Counted from the stretch's first letter, positions 1 through 8,898 are shown. The stretch: 64,000 bases of DNA from Seohaeicola saemankumensis (GCF_021021435.1 NZ_JAINWI010000005.1:1-64000), one strand, 5' to 3'. Made by a program: numbers and translations. Notes: generated from the sequence alone by a model not told the origin.

Positions 1-191
1 GAGTCTCGCTCACGCTGGATAAAAGTTGGGGGCAACGTCAGAAGGCAACGCAAACGTCGAGGTGTCGTCCAGTAACCCTGTCAAAGCAACTATGACTATC
101 GTTAGATATAGGACAACGGCTTAGGATACTATTGTCTGACACTAAGTGCGGCGCTAGCAGTGGGGAAGATTTTAACAAAGGTAGAGGATAG

Positions 192-683
192 ATGTTTAGA
201 AGAGAATTTCTTGGGGCGATCGGCTCTGCCGGTCTGTTGGCTGCGCTCACAGGGCCCGCATTTGCTGAAGATGTTCTGCTCAGCATTGATGCCCAAGGTG
301 ACGGCTCGGCGATCAAGACCTTCACTGATACAGACCTACTTGCTTTGCCGCAGATTGAATTCTCAACATCTACGATCTGGACACCTGAACCGGCCACCTT
401 CTCGGGGCCAAGCCTTGCCTCGGTGCTTGAAGCGGCAGGCGCGGCCAAGGGCGCCCTGAGCATGATCGCGGTCAATGAATACAAGGTCGAGATACCGACA
501 GACCGGATCGAAGACAATGCGCCGATTATCGCAAACCGTATCAATGGTGCGCCGTTCAGTATCCGGGACAAAGGGCCGCTTTGGCTGGTTTTTCCGTTCG
601 ACTCGAATCCGCGTTTCCAGACCGAGGAAGTCTATTCCTTCTCAATCTGGCAATTGACCCAGATAAAGGTCGTTCAAGGTTGA
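192..683 (+). CDS. Exported molybdopterin-domain-like small protein
   Basis: This 163-aa protein begins with a twin-arginine-like signal (RREFLG at residues 3-8, hydrophobic stretch, AFA cleavage site near 25), so it is probably exported to the periplasm. The remainder resembles the small SUOX/YedY-type oxidoreductase molybdopterin-binding fold, with the typical 'GP.L..VL..AGA' region near residues 72-84 and a WLVFPFD-type strand near 132. It contains no cysteine at all, so the Mo-ligating Cys of true sulfite-oxidase-family enzymes is missing and catalysis is unlikely. The gene ends 4 bases before a hybrid histidine kinase, suggesting an operon in which this protein serves as a periplasmic input subunit. 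The fold assignment is by eye. A purine-rich RBS (GAGG) precedes the ATG. Confidence 0.7.
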   Translation: MFRREFLGAIGSAGLLAALTGPAFAEDVLLSIDAQGDGSAIKTFTDTDLLALPQIEFSTSTIWTPEPATFSGPSLASVLEAAGAAKGALSMIAVNEYKVEIPTDRIEDNAPIIANRINGAPFSIRDKGPLWLVFPFDSNPRFQTEEVYSFSIWQLTQIKVVQG

Positions 684-687
684 GATA

Positions 688-3324
688 TTGTTGGCGATCA
701 TAGGGTCCAGAGTTCTAAAAAAGGACAGTTCCCGTAGGTTTACGGCGTTCTTTCTGCTGTTCCTGCTGGTGTTGTCCTGTGCTGCGTTGGTGTATAGCGC
801 GCAATCCTTCCGTGACCGGTTGGATGATGTGCGCGCGTCTGACTCCGACAATGCAGGCTGGCTGGTCTCGCAGCTTGATGTCGACCACAAGGCTTTGGCA
901 CTGGCACTTGACCGTACCTTGATGGCTTCGGTCTATCCCGAATACAGCAGGGAAGCCGATGGTTTGGATGCGGCGCGTATCAGGTTCGATATCTTTTACA
1001 GCCGTGTAAACATTCTTCTTGCGACCTTAAACCGCGAAGAGATTCCGTCGAGCCTGGCTGACAGGCTGCTGGTTCTTGATGATGTTCGCAGCCAGCTTGC
1101 CACCGAGCTTGATGCTATCGCGGATGACGATATGAACGCGGTATTGCGCTTTGCGGAAAGCGTCCATCTGGCGGCGCCGTTGGTGCGCGAAATCACGACC
1201 ATGTCTCTTCAATTCCATGTTGCGCAGTCGGATCGCGTCCGAGAGATGGAGCAATCCCTGCTCAGGCGCTTCTGGGTCCAAAGCATCGTGCTTCTGGTGC
1301 TGATGCTCGGGTCGGCCGTTCTGGCGTTGCGCCTGTGGCGCGAGCTTGAGGATCGGACGGTCAAAATGCACCGCGCCTTGGACACGGTTTCAAGGGTCTT
1401 TGACGTATCTCTGAGCGCGATCGTCATTGCCGACATGGCGGGACGCATCCAGTTGGCCAATCCGGCGGCTGCTAAAATATTTGGCGTTCCGGCAGACCAG
1501 ATGGTCGGTCTACCGCTGGAGCAGGTGATAACCCCGTTCGACTTGCGCGAGGTCCATCGCCAGAAAATGGAACTTCATCGACAGGACGGTCACCGCACCA
1601 TGATCGGTGCAGGGCCGTTGCGTATGGATGCCATGCGGATGGATGGCACACCCTTCCATGCCGAAGTCTCGGTCGTGACTGATTCCGATCTTGAAGGGAA
1701 ACCGATCCTGATCGGCTTTATCCGTGACATCTCTGATTTCGTCGCAGCCGAGGAAAAGCTGTTGGAAGCGCGCGACGAGGCGCAGCGTCATGCCTCTGCA
1801 AAGACAATGTTTCTTGCCACGATGAGCCATGAAATGCGCACACCCCTGCACGGCCTGATGGCGTCGCTTGACTTGCTGGACGGCACGGCGCTGGGGCCCG
1901 AGGATCGCGCGCTTTTGCAGACCGCACGCGATTGTAGCGACCGCGCGTTGCAACAGGTCAACGATGTCCTCGAGATAACGCGGCTGGGTGAAAGCACATT
2001 GGGCGAAGTAGCCTTCCGGCCCAAGGATCTGGCCGGGGATATCCTGCGCGAACTGACACCGATGGCTGGCGCCAAGGGCACGAAACTGGATCTGGTGCTG
2101 AAAGGCGCAGGTGCGGACCGGCTGTGCCTTGGTCTGGCCAATGCCTTTTCGCGCGCCCTTTACAATTTGGCAGGCAATGCCGTGAAGTTCACAGATAAAG
2201 GCGGGGTCGCCATTACCCTGACATTCAACCCGGTAGCGGATAGCGCGCTGCGACTGCGTGTAGAGGTCAGCGATACCGGTATCGGCATCGCGCCCGAAGA
2301 TCAGGACAGAATTTTTGCCGAATTCGAAACCGTCAACGCTTTGGCACGCGGGCGCGATTCAGGTACTGGTCTAGGGCTGCCGATCGTGCGCCTTGCAGTG
2401 GCGCGGATGGGCGGAACGCTGTCCCTGCGCAGCGCCCCGGGCGAGGGCAGTGTATTCTCTTTCGAACTCACTCTGCCGATAGCGCCAGACTTGCCCGACC
2501 TCCAAAGGGAACAGGCCGAAAATGTGACTTCGAGAGTCCGTCATCTGAAACAGGAAACGCCACTGGATGTGCTGGTTGTCGACGACAACACCGTCAATGT
2601 GACGCTGATGAGCAAGATGGTCCAACGCATCGGTCATCGCACAGACCAGGCCACAGACGGTTTGCAGGCTGTGGCCATGGCATCGGCCAAACCCTACGAC
2701 ATCATTCTGATGGATGTCAGCATGCCTGTCATGGACGGGCATGAGGCCACTGGCATTATCCGGTCCGGCGGGCTTTCAAGCAAAGCCGTGATTATCGGCG
2801 TGACAGCTTTCAGTGACGAGGAACGGCTGGCAGAACTGACCGCAGCAGGCATGGATTCCGTTCTCACCAAACCTGTGAATACAGCTGAACTTGCCAAGGC
2901 AATGGCGCAGCAATGGGGCAATCGCCTTTCCGGTACACAAGCCGACGCGGAATACGAGGCTGATAGCTCGGGCGACTTCGCGCAAGCCTTTGGCCAGTTG
3001 CAGGACATGCTGGACCGCCAAAGTGCCTTGCGTTTTCTGGGGCAGGCTTTGACCGAAGCCGACAGGACGACGCAAGGTCTTACCGAGGCGGATATCGACA
3101 TGGACGCCGCCGCAGACCTGATTCACAGCACAGTCGGCTCTACAGCAGTTGTCGGGTTTTCGCAGTTGTCCCGCCTGATGGCGCAAGCTGAAGACGCGGC
3201 CCGCACAGGTAACAAAGCGACCCTCAAGGCACTTTATTTGCCATTAAAGGAAAAGCTGGATCAGGAATTGGCTGCTATGGCGCTTGCAACACACCAGCCT
3301 GCAAACGCGGCTGATAGCGACTGA
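688..3324 (+). CDS. Membrane hybrid histidine kinase (PAS-HisKA-HATPase-REC-Hpt)
   Basis: An 878-aa sensor kinase. A first membrane helix (about residues 13-32) and a second (about 193-215) flank a periplasmic region. A PAS domain (about 235-355), a HisKA domain with SHEMRTP (phospho-His about 381) and a HATPase domain with N-box NLAGNAVKFTD, DTGIGI and GTGLGL follow. Next comes a receiver domain with VVDDN and acceptor Asp about 676 in LMDVSMP. The C-terminal Hpt-like segment has a candidate phospho-His about 813. The chosen start is TTG at 688, because no ATG precedes the first membrane helix; a second TTG at 691 is also possible. It sits 4 bases after the molybdopterin-like protein. No partner regulator is adjacent, so the output is unknown. 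Confidence 0.9.
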   Translation: MLAIIGSRVLKKDSSRRFTAFFLLFLLVLSCAALVYSAQSFRDRLDDVRASDSDNAGWLVSQLDVDHKALALALDRTLMASVYPEYSREADGLDAARIRFDIFYSRVNILLATLNREEIPSSLADRLLVLDDVRSQLATELDAIADDDMNAVLRFAESVHLAAPLVREITTMSLQFHVAQSDRVREMEQSLLRRFWVQSIVLLVLMLGSAVLALRLWRELEDRTVKMHRALDTVSRVFDVSLSAIVIADMAGRIQLANPAAAKIFGVPADQMVGLPLEQVITPFDLREVHRQKMELHRQDGHRTMIGAGPLRMDAMRMDGTPFHAEVSVVTDSDLEGKPILIGFIRDISDFVAAEEKLLEARDEAQRHASAKTMFLATMSHEMRTPLHGLMASLDLLDGTALGPEDRALLQTARDCSDRALQQVNDVLEITRLGESTLGEVAFRPKDLAGDILRELTPMAGAKGTKLDLVLKGAGADRLCLGLANAFSRALYNLAGNAVKFTDKGGVAITLTFNPVADSALRLRVEVSDTGIGIAPEDQDRIFAEFETVNALARGRDSGTGLGLPIVRLAVARMGGTLSLRSAPGEGSVFSFELTLPIAPDLPDLQREQAENVTSRVRHLKQETPLDVLVVDDNTVNVTLMSKMVQRIGHRTDQATDGLQAVAMASAKPYDIILMDVSMPVMDGHEATGIIRSGGLSSKAVIIGVTAFSDEERLAELTAAGMDSVLTKPVNTAELAKAMAQQWGNRLSGTQADAEYEADSSGDFAQAFGQLQDMLDRQSALRFLGQALTEADRTTQGLTEADIDMDAAADLIHSTVGSTAVVGFSQLSRLMAQAEDAARTGNKATLKALYLPLKEKLDQELAAMALATHQPANAADSD

Positions 3325-3357
3325 TACGCCAAAGAGCCTTGGAATGCTTCATTAGCC

Positions 3358-3401
3358 GCCAGATAGAAATCTGGCACATAACGGAACCGGCAGGCCGGTT
3401 C
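3358..3401. repeat. Two tandem short hairpins between convergent genes
   Basis: GCCAGAT-AGAA-ATCTGGC (3358-3375) and GAACCGGC-AG-GCCGGTTC (3384-3401) are both perfect inverted repeats. They lie between the kinase stop and the end of the convergent small gene. Neither is followed by a clear T-run, so they may be transcript-end stabilisers rather than strong intrinsic terminators. Confidence 0.55.
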
Positions 3402-3419
3402 AGGTAGAGTTTCGGTCGC

Positions 3420-3599
3420 TCAGTCGATGTTGAACGTGACCGTGAACGCTTGGTTAACCTTTGTAATCTTGCTGGTCAGATCCTGCTGGATCGACGAGGT
3501 CAGCACAAGCGTCAGTATGACAGCGCCGCCCGCCAAAGTAATCCAGTCCGCAGTGATCGAGCCGCGTTCGGCTTTGATGAAGGTGATGATCTGTTTCAT
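3420..3599 (-). CDS. Small pilin-like single-pass membrane protein
   Basis: A 59-aa protein starting MKQIITF. A short charged N-terminus (KAERGS) is followed by one hydrophobic helix (about residues 21-40: DWITLAGGAVILTLVLTSS) and a short polar tail. This resembles the small Flp/TadE-like peptides common in Rhodobacterales, which carry a 'G-x-x-x-x-D-W' motif before the helix. The ATG at 3599 has a GAGGA Shine-Dalgarno upstream; an in-frame longer start lacks one. No tad assembly gene is nearby, so function as a pilin is only a possibility. It is not evidently part of the flagellar cluster. Confidence 0.6.
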   Translation of the reverse strand: MKQIITFIKAERGSITADWITLAGGAVILTLVLTSSIQQDLTSKITKVNQAFTVTFNID

Positions 3600-3971
3600 G
3601 GCAGCTATTCCTCTTTGATCCGGTATTTTCCCGTCGGTGCGCGTGCGTGTTATTTCGTGTTGCAATGATCGTGCCTGACGTTTGCTTTCGTTAAAGAACT
3701 GGGCGCAAACATGGGGCGGACAATCAATTTTCTCTAAGAAGGAAGAAAATTACATTTTCCCTAAATATATGTTATTAAATGGTAATAATTATTTATTTCG
3801 GTGGCGTTTCGGCCTCCGATGCCAATTGCGGCATTTTCGTGCAGGGGCTTGCGCGCCTTCGTCTATAAGGCATCTCTTTGGATAAGTTGGCGCCCGAATG
3901 ATTGGTCTGAATCCGCTCTAGAGCCAGTTTCTTGCAATCGCTGCGCGCCTTCTCTGGCCCGCAGAAAAGAC
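3600..3971. other. AT-rich non-coding gap
   Basis: About 370 bases with no convincing gene. The part from about 3690 to 3805 is clearly more AT-rich than its surroundings, with runs such as AAATTACATTTTCC and TTATTAAATGG. It probably holds the promoter of the small minus-strand pilin-like gene, and it marks the outer border of the flagellar island. No repeat or tRNA was seen. Confidence 0.5.
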
Positions 3972-4397
3972 CTACCCGAAATCCGGATCGACTTTCTTGT
4001 CCGACATGTCCGATGCGGTGTCATCGGTGTCTCCGAAGCCTGCGCCCAGCAGAAGGGCCGCATCCTCCAGCCGGACTGACGACATTGACATGCGCGCTTT
4101 CTTGCGCTGCGGTTCGGGTGGGGGCGGGGCAACGACCGATGCCTCGGGTATCGGGTCTTCTACCGCTTCCACCGGCACGGGTTCCACGACCGGCAGTACA
4201 GGCGTCGCCTGTATTACACAGGCCGCTGCCCGTATCATTGCAATCCGCAAGGCAAGACGGGTGCGTCTTTGCAGTCCTGTCTCGTCGTTCTGATCGAAAG
4301 GCGCGTTGGCCCAGTGGATCAGAGCCTGATCCACGGTCGCGTTGGGCAGTGTTTTTTGCAGCGCAGCTACAAGACCTTTGTGCTTCTGGGCATTCAT
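3972..4397 (-). CDS. Unknown flagellar-linked protein divergent from flgB
   Basis: A 141-aa protein starting [15 protein letters not shown] do not recognise a family. Residues 1-65 look like a compact helical region. A Pro/Val/Glu-rich linker follows (about residues 66-95, with a run of prolines), then a short Lys/Arg-Ser-rich stretch and an acidic tail ending DPDFG. It is transcribed away from flgB. Its own near-consensus sigma-54 promoter (4430-4445) shares the central TTGCAA with the flgB promoter, which argues that it is a real, co-regulated flagellar gene. The upstream in-frame start at 4508 would lie beyond that promoter and is rejected. Confidence 0.65.
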   Translation of the reverse strand: MNAQKHKGLVAALQKTLPNATVDQALIHWANAPFDQNDETGLQRRTRLALRIAMIRAAACVIQATPVLPVVEPVPVEAVEDPIPEASVVAPPPPEPQRKKARMSMSSVRLEDAALLLGAGFGDTDDTASDMSDKKVDPDFG

Positions 4398-4417
4398 TCC
4401 GGTCTCCTCGGACAATC

Positions 4418-4433
4418 TGGCACTGCTCTTGCA
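4418..4433 (+). promoter_or_regulatory. Sigma-54 promoter of flgB operon
   Basis: TGGCAC-TGCTC-TTGCA is a perfect -24/-12 element (GG and GC spaced 10 bases apart), about 40 bases before the flgB start. It overlaps the promoter of the divergent gene. Confidence 0.9.
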
Positions 4434-4445
4434 AGGATTGGGCCA
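4430..4445 (-). promoter_or_regulatory. Sigma-54 promoter of the divergent 141-aa gene
   Basis: On the minus strand the sequence reads TGGCCC-AATCC-TTGCA. The -12 box is shared base for base with that of the flgB promoter (palindromic TTGCAA), so two RNA polymerases could not occupy both at once. Confidence 0.75.
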
Positions 4446-4472
4446 GAACTTGCCCAAACTGCAGAGGTCAAC

Positions 4473-4862
4473 ATGACAAATGCCCTGAGTGCACATCTTG
4501 GAATTCATGCCGAAGCTCTCAAGCTTGGCGAGAGGCGCGGCGCGCTGCTAGCGACGAATATCGCACAGGCGGCGACGCCCGGATACAAGGCGCGCGACAT
4601 TGATTTCACAACGGAACTGGCGAGGCGCACAGGCGGCGCGGGCGTCTTGGCCGCAACGCATCAGGGACATATCGCGAATGCGGCAGCGGTTGGTGGTGGC
4701 GCGGGTTACCGTGTGCCTGTCAACGTATCCCTTGATGGCAACACGGTCGAACCGGCTGTGGAACAGGTGCAATTCGCCGAGAACGCCCTGCGTCAGCAAG
4801 CAAGCCTGACTTTTCTGAACCGCCGTATTTCCGGACTGATGTCCGCGATCCGAGGAGAATGA
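4473..4862 (+). CDS. flgB: Flagellar proximal rod protein FlgB
   Basis: A 129-aa rod subunit of the flagellar basal body, exported by the flagellar type III system. The N-terminus carries the rod-family signature '[17 protein letters not shown]' (about residues 28-44), and the C-terminal helix with Q-x-x-L-x-F-L-N supports assembly with FlgC and FliE. The ATG at 4473 is chosen because longer in-frame starts run through the sigma-54 promoter at 4418-4433. It is the first gene of flgBCDEF; flgC begins one base after its stop codon. Confidence 0.95.
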   Translation: MTNALSAHLGIHAEALKLGERRGALLATNIAQAATPGYKARDIDFTTELARRTGGAGVLAATHQGHIANAAAVGGGAGYRVPVNVSLDGNTVEPAVEQVQFAENALRQQASLTFLNRRISGLMSAIRGE

Positions 4863-4863
4863 C

Positions 4864-5274
4864 ATGACCGAAATCCGCAACGTCTTTGATATTGGATCGC
4901 GCGCCCTGTCGGCCCAGATGCAACGGTTGAACACCACAGCCTCGAACCTTGCCAATGCTGGCAGCGTGGCGACAACTGCGGAAACCGCGTTTCGTCCGCT
5001 GCGGCCTGTCTTTGTCGTTGATGAAGCCGCACCGGGTAGCGGTTTGTCCGCCCCGCGCGCCGACCGGATCGTGGCACTGGACCGCGAACCAGCCCGCATG
5101 TTCCGGCCCGATCATCCGAAGGCGGATGCCGAGGGCTATGTCTACGAGTCCCCCGTTCAGGTCGAAGAGGAAATGGTCGAGATGCTGGAAGCCAGCCGGA
5201 ATTACCAGAACACGCTCGAGACACTCTCGACACTCCGGGCGCTGATGGCCCGTACCCTGACCATGGGCCAATAA
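4864..5274 (+). CDS. flgC: Flagellar proximal rod protein FlgC
   Basis: A 136-aa rod protein. The N-terminal signature 'TASNLANAGSVATTAE' (about residues 25-40) and the C-terminal 'EEMVEMLEASRNYQNTLETL' helix are typical of FlgC, and the length is normal. It is translated right after flgB with an overlapping Shine-Dalgarno (GGAG at the flgB end), so the two are almost certainly co-transcribed from the sigma-54 promoter at 4418. Confidence 0.95.
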   Translation: MTEIRNVFDIGSRALSAQMQRLNTTASNLANAGSVATTAETAFRPLRPVFVVDEAAPGSGLSAPRADRIVALDREPARMFRPDHPKADAEGYVYESPVQVEEEMVEMLEASRNYQNTLETLSTLRALMARTLTMGQ

Positions 5275-5296
5275 GGCCGCATCAAGGACATTTCCC

Positions 5297-5962
5297 ATGA
5301 CCCAGATTTCCCAGATCACTCCGGCGACGTCACTTTCACCCTCGCTGAATACGCCAGCTTCCAACGCACTGGGACAAAAGGACTTTCTGACCCTGCTGAC
5401 TGCGCAGTTGAAAAATCAGGACCCTCTCAAGCCGATGGAGAATACCGAGTTCCTTGGCCAGATGGCCCAGTTCTCGACCGTGGCCGGGATTGACCGTCTG
5501 AACGAGACTTTGGCGGGGCAGGGCGGCGGCCTGCGCGACTCGAGGCTGACGATGGCGACCAACCTGCTGGGGCATTCCGTGCTCGTCCAGACGCCCGTCG
5601 CGCGACCGGATAATGATGGTGCCATCCGTGGCGCGGTCAACCTGCCGGACGCCGCCGAGGCGCTCGTCATCAGCTATTCCGACGCCACGACAGGCGCCAT
5701 TCTGCATACCCAGACAATGGGCGCCCAACCCGCAGGCAAGGCCGCTTTCGAATGGACGGAATTGCCCCCGAATATTCAGGCCAACCGCAACCCGGTGCGC
5801 GTGACGGTGACGGCCTCGCAGAATGGTGGGACGCGGATGCATGACCCGATGGTCTATGCGCGCGTCCTTTCGGCCAGTGCAGACGCCGGTGCGGATGATG
5901 TGAGCCTCCAGATCGAGGGCTATGGCGCTCTGAGCACGCTCGAGATCGAAGCCTTCCGCTAG
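5297..5962 (+). CDS. flgD: Hook-capping scaffold protein FlgD
   Basis: A 221-aa protein that caps the growing hook and guides polymerisation of FlgE. The N-terminal motif 'QKDFLTLLTAQLKNQDPLKP' (about residues 27-46) and the following 'NTEFLGQMAQFSTV' are the family hallmark. The C-terminal half is the tudor/Ig-like region of FlgD. It lies between flgC and flgE in the canonical order, with a 22-base gap to flgC. Confidence 0.95.
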   Translation: MTQISQITPATSLSPSLNTPASNALGQKDFLTLLTAQLKNQDPLKPMENTEFLGQMAQFSTVAGIDRLNETLAGQGGGLRDSRLTMATNLLGHSVLVQTPVARPDNDGAIRGAVNLPDAAEALVISYSDATTGAILHTQTMGAQPAGKAAFEWTELPPNIQANRNPVRVTVTASQNGGTRMHDPMVYARVLSASADAGADDVSLQIEGYGALSTLEIEAFR

Positions 5963-5988
5963 TCTTTTCCCTCCAAAGGAGTTTCCGA

Positions 5989-7260
5989 ATGTCGTTGAAC
6001 ACAGCCCTGTCCGGTTTGACTGCCGCGCAGACAGATATCGCCGCTACCTCGCATAACATCGCCAATGTCGGCACTATCGGCTTTCGTGGAAGCCGCGCCG
6101 AATTCGCCGATGTTTTCAGCTATACACCCCAATCTGTAGCAGGCACGACCGTTGGGTCGGGCACGCAAGTCAAGCGGATTGCACAGGACTTTTCCCAAGG
6201 CAGCATTGTCGGTACCGGCAAGCAACTGGATGTCGCGATCGAAGGACCAGGATTCTTTGCGTTGCGCGCGACGACCGAAGCTGCGGGTGCTCAGGCGACG
6301 ACAGTATTCTCGCGGGCGGGTGCTTTCGGCATGGCCGCGGATGGTACTATTGTGAACGCCTCGAACCAGCAGCTTCTGGGGTGGCCGACAGCCGCGAACG
6401 GTCAGGTTCTGTCCGAGGCACTCACGGCGGCGGTCCCGTTCCAAGTTCCGCTTTCGATGGGCACACCGGTCGAGACAACCAGCCTGTCGCTGGGTCTGCG
6501 CCTTCCGACCGATCCGGCCATGTCCGGCAGTCAAGCAGCAGTTCCCCCCGCCGCACCCTTTGATCCGGCCCAACCCGAGACTTGGGCGCATCGCAGTCAG
6601 GTTCCTGTCTTTGATGACGCCGGCCTGCCCGTTGAGGCCGAGATGTTCTTGGTCCGGCTTGCCGACCCCACGCTTGCCGCGCCCGAAACTACCTATGAGG
6701 TGCATGTTATTCGCAATGGTGCCGCGATGGCACCGGATGCGGGCAACACCGTCAGCTTTGGCGCGGATGGCGCCTTGCTGCCCGGAACGGTGCCTTTGGT
6801 CTTCAACGGTACGGCTGGCTCCTTGTCGGTCGATCTGGAAGGATCGGCACTGAACGACGCCCCGTTTCAGGTAGTTTCGGCCTCGCATGACGGTCGGAGC
6901 GTTGCAGCGCTCAGCGCGCTGGATATTGATCCGCAGGGCACAGTATGGGCCACTTATGGCGCAGAACAGCGCGTCTCGCAGGGCCGCTTTGCCTTGGTCA
7001 ATTTCGCCAATCCGGGCGGTTTGCGGGTTATGGGCAATGCCGCTTTCTCGGCCACGGCACAATCCGGTGACCCACTGACAGGCAGTCCGGGCGCGGCGGG
7101 GTTCGGGCAACTTCGCTCGGGCGCGCTTGAAAAGGCCAATGTCGATCTGACCGAGGAGTTGGTGGATCTGATCACAGCGCAGCGTAACTATCAGGCCAGC
7201 GCAAAGGCGATGGAAACATCGACAGCGATGACCCAGACCATCATGAACATGCGAACCTGA
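5989..7260 (+). CDS. flgE: Flagellar hook protein FlgE
   Basis: A 423-aa hook subunit. The N-terminal 'SLNTALSGLTAAQTDI' and 'SHNIANVGTIGFRGSRAEFADV' and the C-terminal 'LTEELVDLITAQRNYQASAK' are the conserved polymerising helices of the hook family. The length is close to the usual 400 or so residues. The gene has a strong Shine-Dalgarno (AAAGGAG) 9 bases before the ATG, which fits a highly translated structural subunit. Confidence 0.96.
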   Translation: MSLNTALSGLTAAQTDIAATSHNIANVGTIGFRGSRAEFADVFSYTPQSVAGTTVGSGTQVKRIAQDFSQGSIVGTGKQLDVAIEGPGFFALRATTEAAGAQATTVFSRAGAFGMAADGTIVNASNQQLLGWPTAANGQVLSEALTAAVPFQVPLSMGTPVETTSLSLGLRLPTDPAMSGSQAAVPPAAPFDPAQPETWAHRSQVPVFDDAGLPVEAEMFLVRLADPTLAAPETTYEVHVIRNGAAMAPDAGNTVSFGADGALLPGTVPLVFNGTAGSLSVDLEGSALNDAPFQVVSASHDGRSVAALSALDIDPQGTVWATYGAEQRVSQGRFALVNFANPGGLRVMGNAAFSATAQSGDPLTGSPGAAGFGQLRSGALEKANVDLTEELVDLITAQRNYQASAKAMETSTAMTQTIMNMRT

Positions 7261-7268
7261 GGCGCATC

Positions 7269-8036
7269 ATGGACCGTCTGATCCATACGGCGCTAAACTC
7301 TCTGGCCAACTTGCGTGATACGCGTGTCACCTCGGCGCAGAACCTTGCCAACCTTGCGGTTCCGGGGTTCCGGCGCGACCTGCAAAACGAAGGTTCGGCA
7401 CACTTCCTGAATGTGCTGAATACCCAAAGCGCCCGCGCCTTTCAGCTTGAGCGGGCCGATAACGGATTTTCCCGTCAAGCCGGACCGATGGACCGTACGG
7501 GCGATCTGATGGATCTAGCGATTGCGGATCGCGGGTTTTTCTACATCCTGCCCCCCGAAGGCGGAGAGCCTGCATTGACGCGCCGCGCCGATCTGCAAAT
7601 CAATGCTGCTGGTGCCCTGATGAACGGCGCGGGCGAGGCGATGTTGAGCAACGAATTGCAACCGATCATCCTGCCGCCTTTCCGCGACATGGTGGTGGAC
7701 GATCTGGGGCAAATTTCGATCACCCCGATTGACGGTCCCGACGGGCAGCGGGTGCAGATCGCGACGTTGGCGACCGTGGATCCCGCCGACAACCTGCCGC
7801 TGCAAAAATCGCAGGACGGGCGTATCCGGACACCGGACGGCACACCATTGCCCCCGCCCGACCAGATGGCGCGCGTGCTTCAGGGAATGCGCGAGGGCAG
7901 CAACGTCAACGCAACCGCCGAGTTGATCGCTTCGGTCGAGTTGCAACGCACATTCGAGCTGAACTTGCGGATGATCCAGACCGCCCGCGAGATCGACGAG
8001 GCAGGTTCGTCGCTATTGCAAATGCCGTCAGGCTGA
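7269..8036 (+). CDS. flgF: Proximal/distal rod protein FlgF
   Basis: A 255-aa rod protein. It has a FlgF/FlgG-type N-terminus ('LNSLANLRDTRVTSAQNLANLAVPGFRRD'-like, split here by residue changes), the middle 'GPMDRTGDLMDLAIADRGFF' segment, and a C-terminal 'NVNATAELIASVELQRTFEL' helix. Its length and position between flgE and flgG support FlgF. It ends the first operon segment: a consensus sigma-54 promoter for flgG overlaps its last base pairs downstream. Confidence 0.93.
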   Translation: MDRLIHTALNSLANLRDTRVTSAQNLANLAVPGFRRDLQNEGSAHFLNVLNTQSARAFQLERADNGFSRQAGPMDRTGDLMDLAIADRGFFYILPPEGGEPALTRRADLQINAAGALMNGAGEAMLSNELQPIILPPFRDMVVDDLGQISITPIDGPDGQRVQIATLATVDPADNLPLQKSQDGRIRTPDGTPLPPPDQMARVLQGMREGSNVNATAELIASVELQRTFELNLRMIQTAREIDEAGSSLLQMPSG

Positions 8037-8038
8037 TC

Positions 8039-8054
8039 TGGCACGTGGTTTGCA
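8039..8054 (+). promoter_or_regulatory. Sigma-54 promoter of flgG operon
   Basis: TGGCAC-GTGGT-TTGCA is a perfect -24/-12 element starting 3 bases after the flgF stop and lying about 56 bases before the flgG ATG. It gives flgGHIJKL a start site independent of flgB. Confidence 0.88.
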
Positions 8055-8109
8055 GGTTGCAGGGTGACACCCATCACGGACCCCTTCAACCAGCAGGCTA
8101 GGACAACAG

Positions 8110-8898
8110 ATGTCGACCAACGCGATGCACGTCGCCCGAACGGGCCTTGATGCACAACAGACCCGCATGCAAGTGATCGCCAACAATCTGGCGAACGTCA
8201 ACACCACAGGTTTTAAACGCGATCGCGCAAATTTCGAAACGCTGCTCTACCAGACGCATCGTCCGGGCGGCGCGCAAACTTCGGACACGACTGCCCTGAC
8301 CGGCTCGCTGTCTGTCGGCACCGGAGTGCGTGTGGTTGCCACTGAGAAAATCCATTCTCAGGGAGGCCTGACCAGCACCGGCAACGCGCTGGACGTGGCA
8401 ATTGACGGGCAGGGCTTTCTGCAGATCCTGATGCCTGACGGCCGCATGGGCTATACCCGCGATGGCAGTCTGTCGCGCTCTGCCGAGGGGCTTCTGACAA
8501 CCGATAGCGGTTATGTCCTCCAGCCCGAGATCACCATTCCCGAAGGCGCATTGTCGATCGTCATTTCCGGTGACGGGATCGTTTCCGTCAACCTACCCGG
8601 CGAAATCGAGGCACAGGAAGTCGGCCAGATCACACTGGCCTCGTTTGCGAACCCGCGTGGCCTTGCCCCTGTGGGTGAGAACCTTCTGGTTGAAACGCCG
8701 GCTTCGGGGGGTGCTGCAGTTGCGGCGCCAATGGCGGACGGCATGGGCAAACTGAACCAGGGTGCGCTTGAAGCGTCGAACGTGAACGTCGTGCAAGAGC
8801 TGGTCGACATGATCGAGACCCAGCGCGCTTACGAGATCAGCTCGAAATCTATTTCAGCATCCGACGAGATGCTGCGCTTCCTCTCCAACAAACTGTGA
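8110..8898 (+). CDS. flgG: Distal rod protein FlgG
   Basis: A 262-aa protein, the standard FlgG length. The N-terminal 'QVIANNLANVNTTGFKRDRA' (about residues 20-39), the central 'SQGGLTSTGNALDVAIDGQG' and the C-terminal 'VNVVQELVDMIETQRAYEIS' are near-identical to the family consensus. It forms the distal rod that crosses the P and L rings. It is the first gene after the sigma-54 promoter at 8039. Confidence 0.97.
   Translation: MSTNAMHVARTGLDAQQTRMQVIANNLANVNTTGFKRDRANFETLLYQTHRPGGAQTSDTTALTGSLSVGTGVRVVATEKIHSQGGLTSTGNALDVAIDGQGFLQILMPDGRMGYTRDGSLSRSAEGLLTTDSGYVLQPEITIPEGALSIVISGDGIVSVNLPGEIEAQEVGQITLASFANPRGLAPVGENLLVETPASGGAAVAAPMADGMGKLNQGALEASNVNVVQELVDMIETQRAYEISSKSISASDEMLRFLSNKL

Noticed and set aside
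3372-3387. TGGCAC-ATAAC-GGAAC as a sigma-54 promoter
   Set aside because: The -24 box is perfect but the invariant GC of the -12 box is missing, and no gene start follows on that strand.
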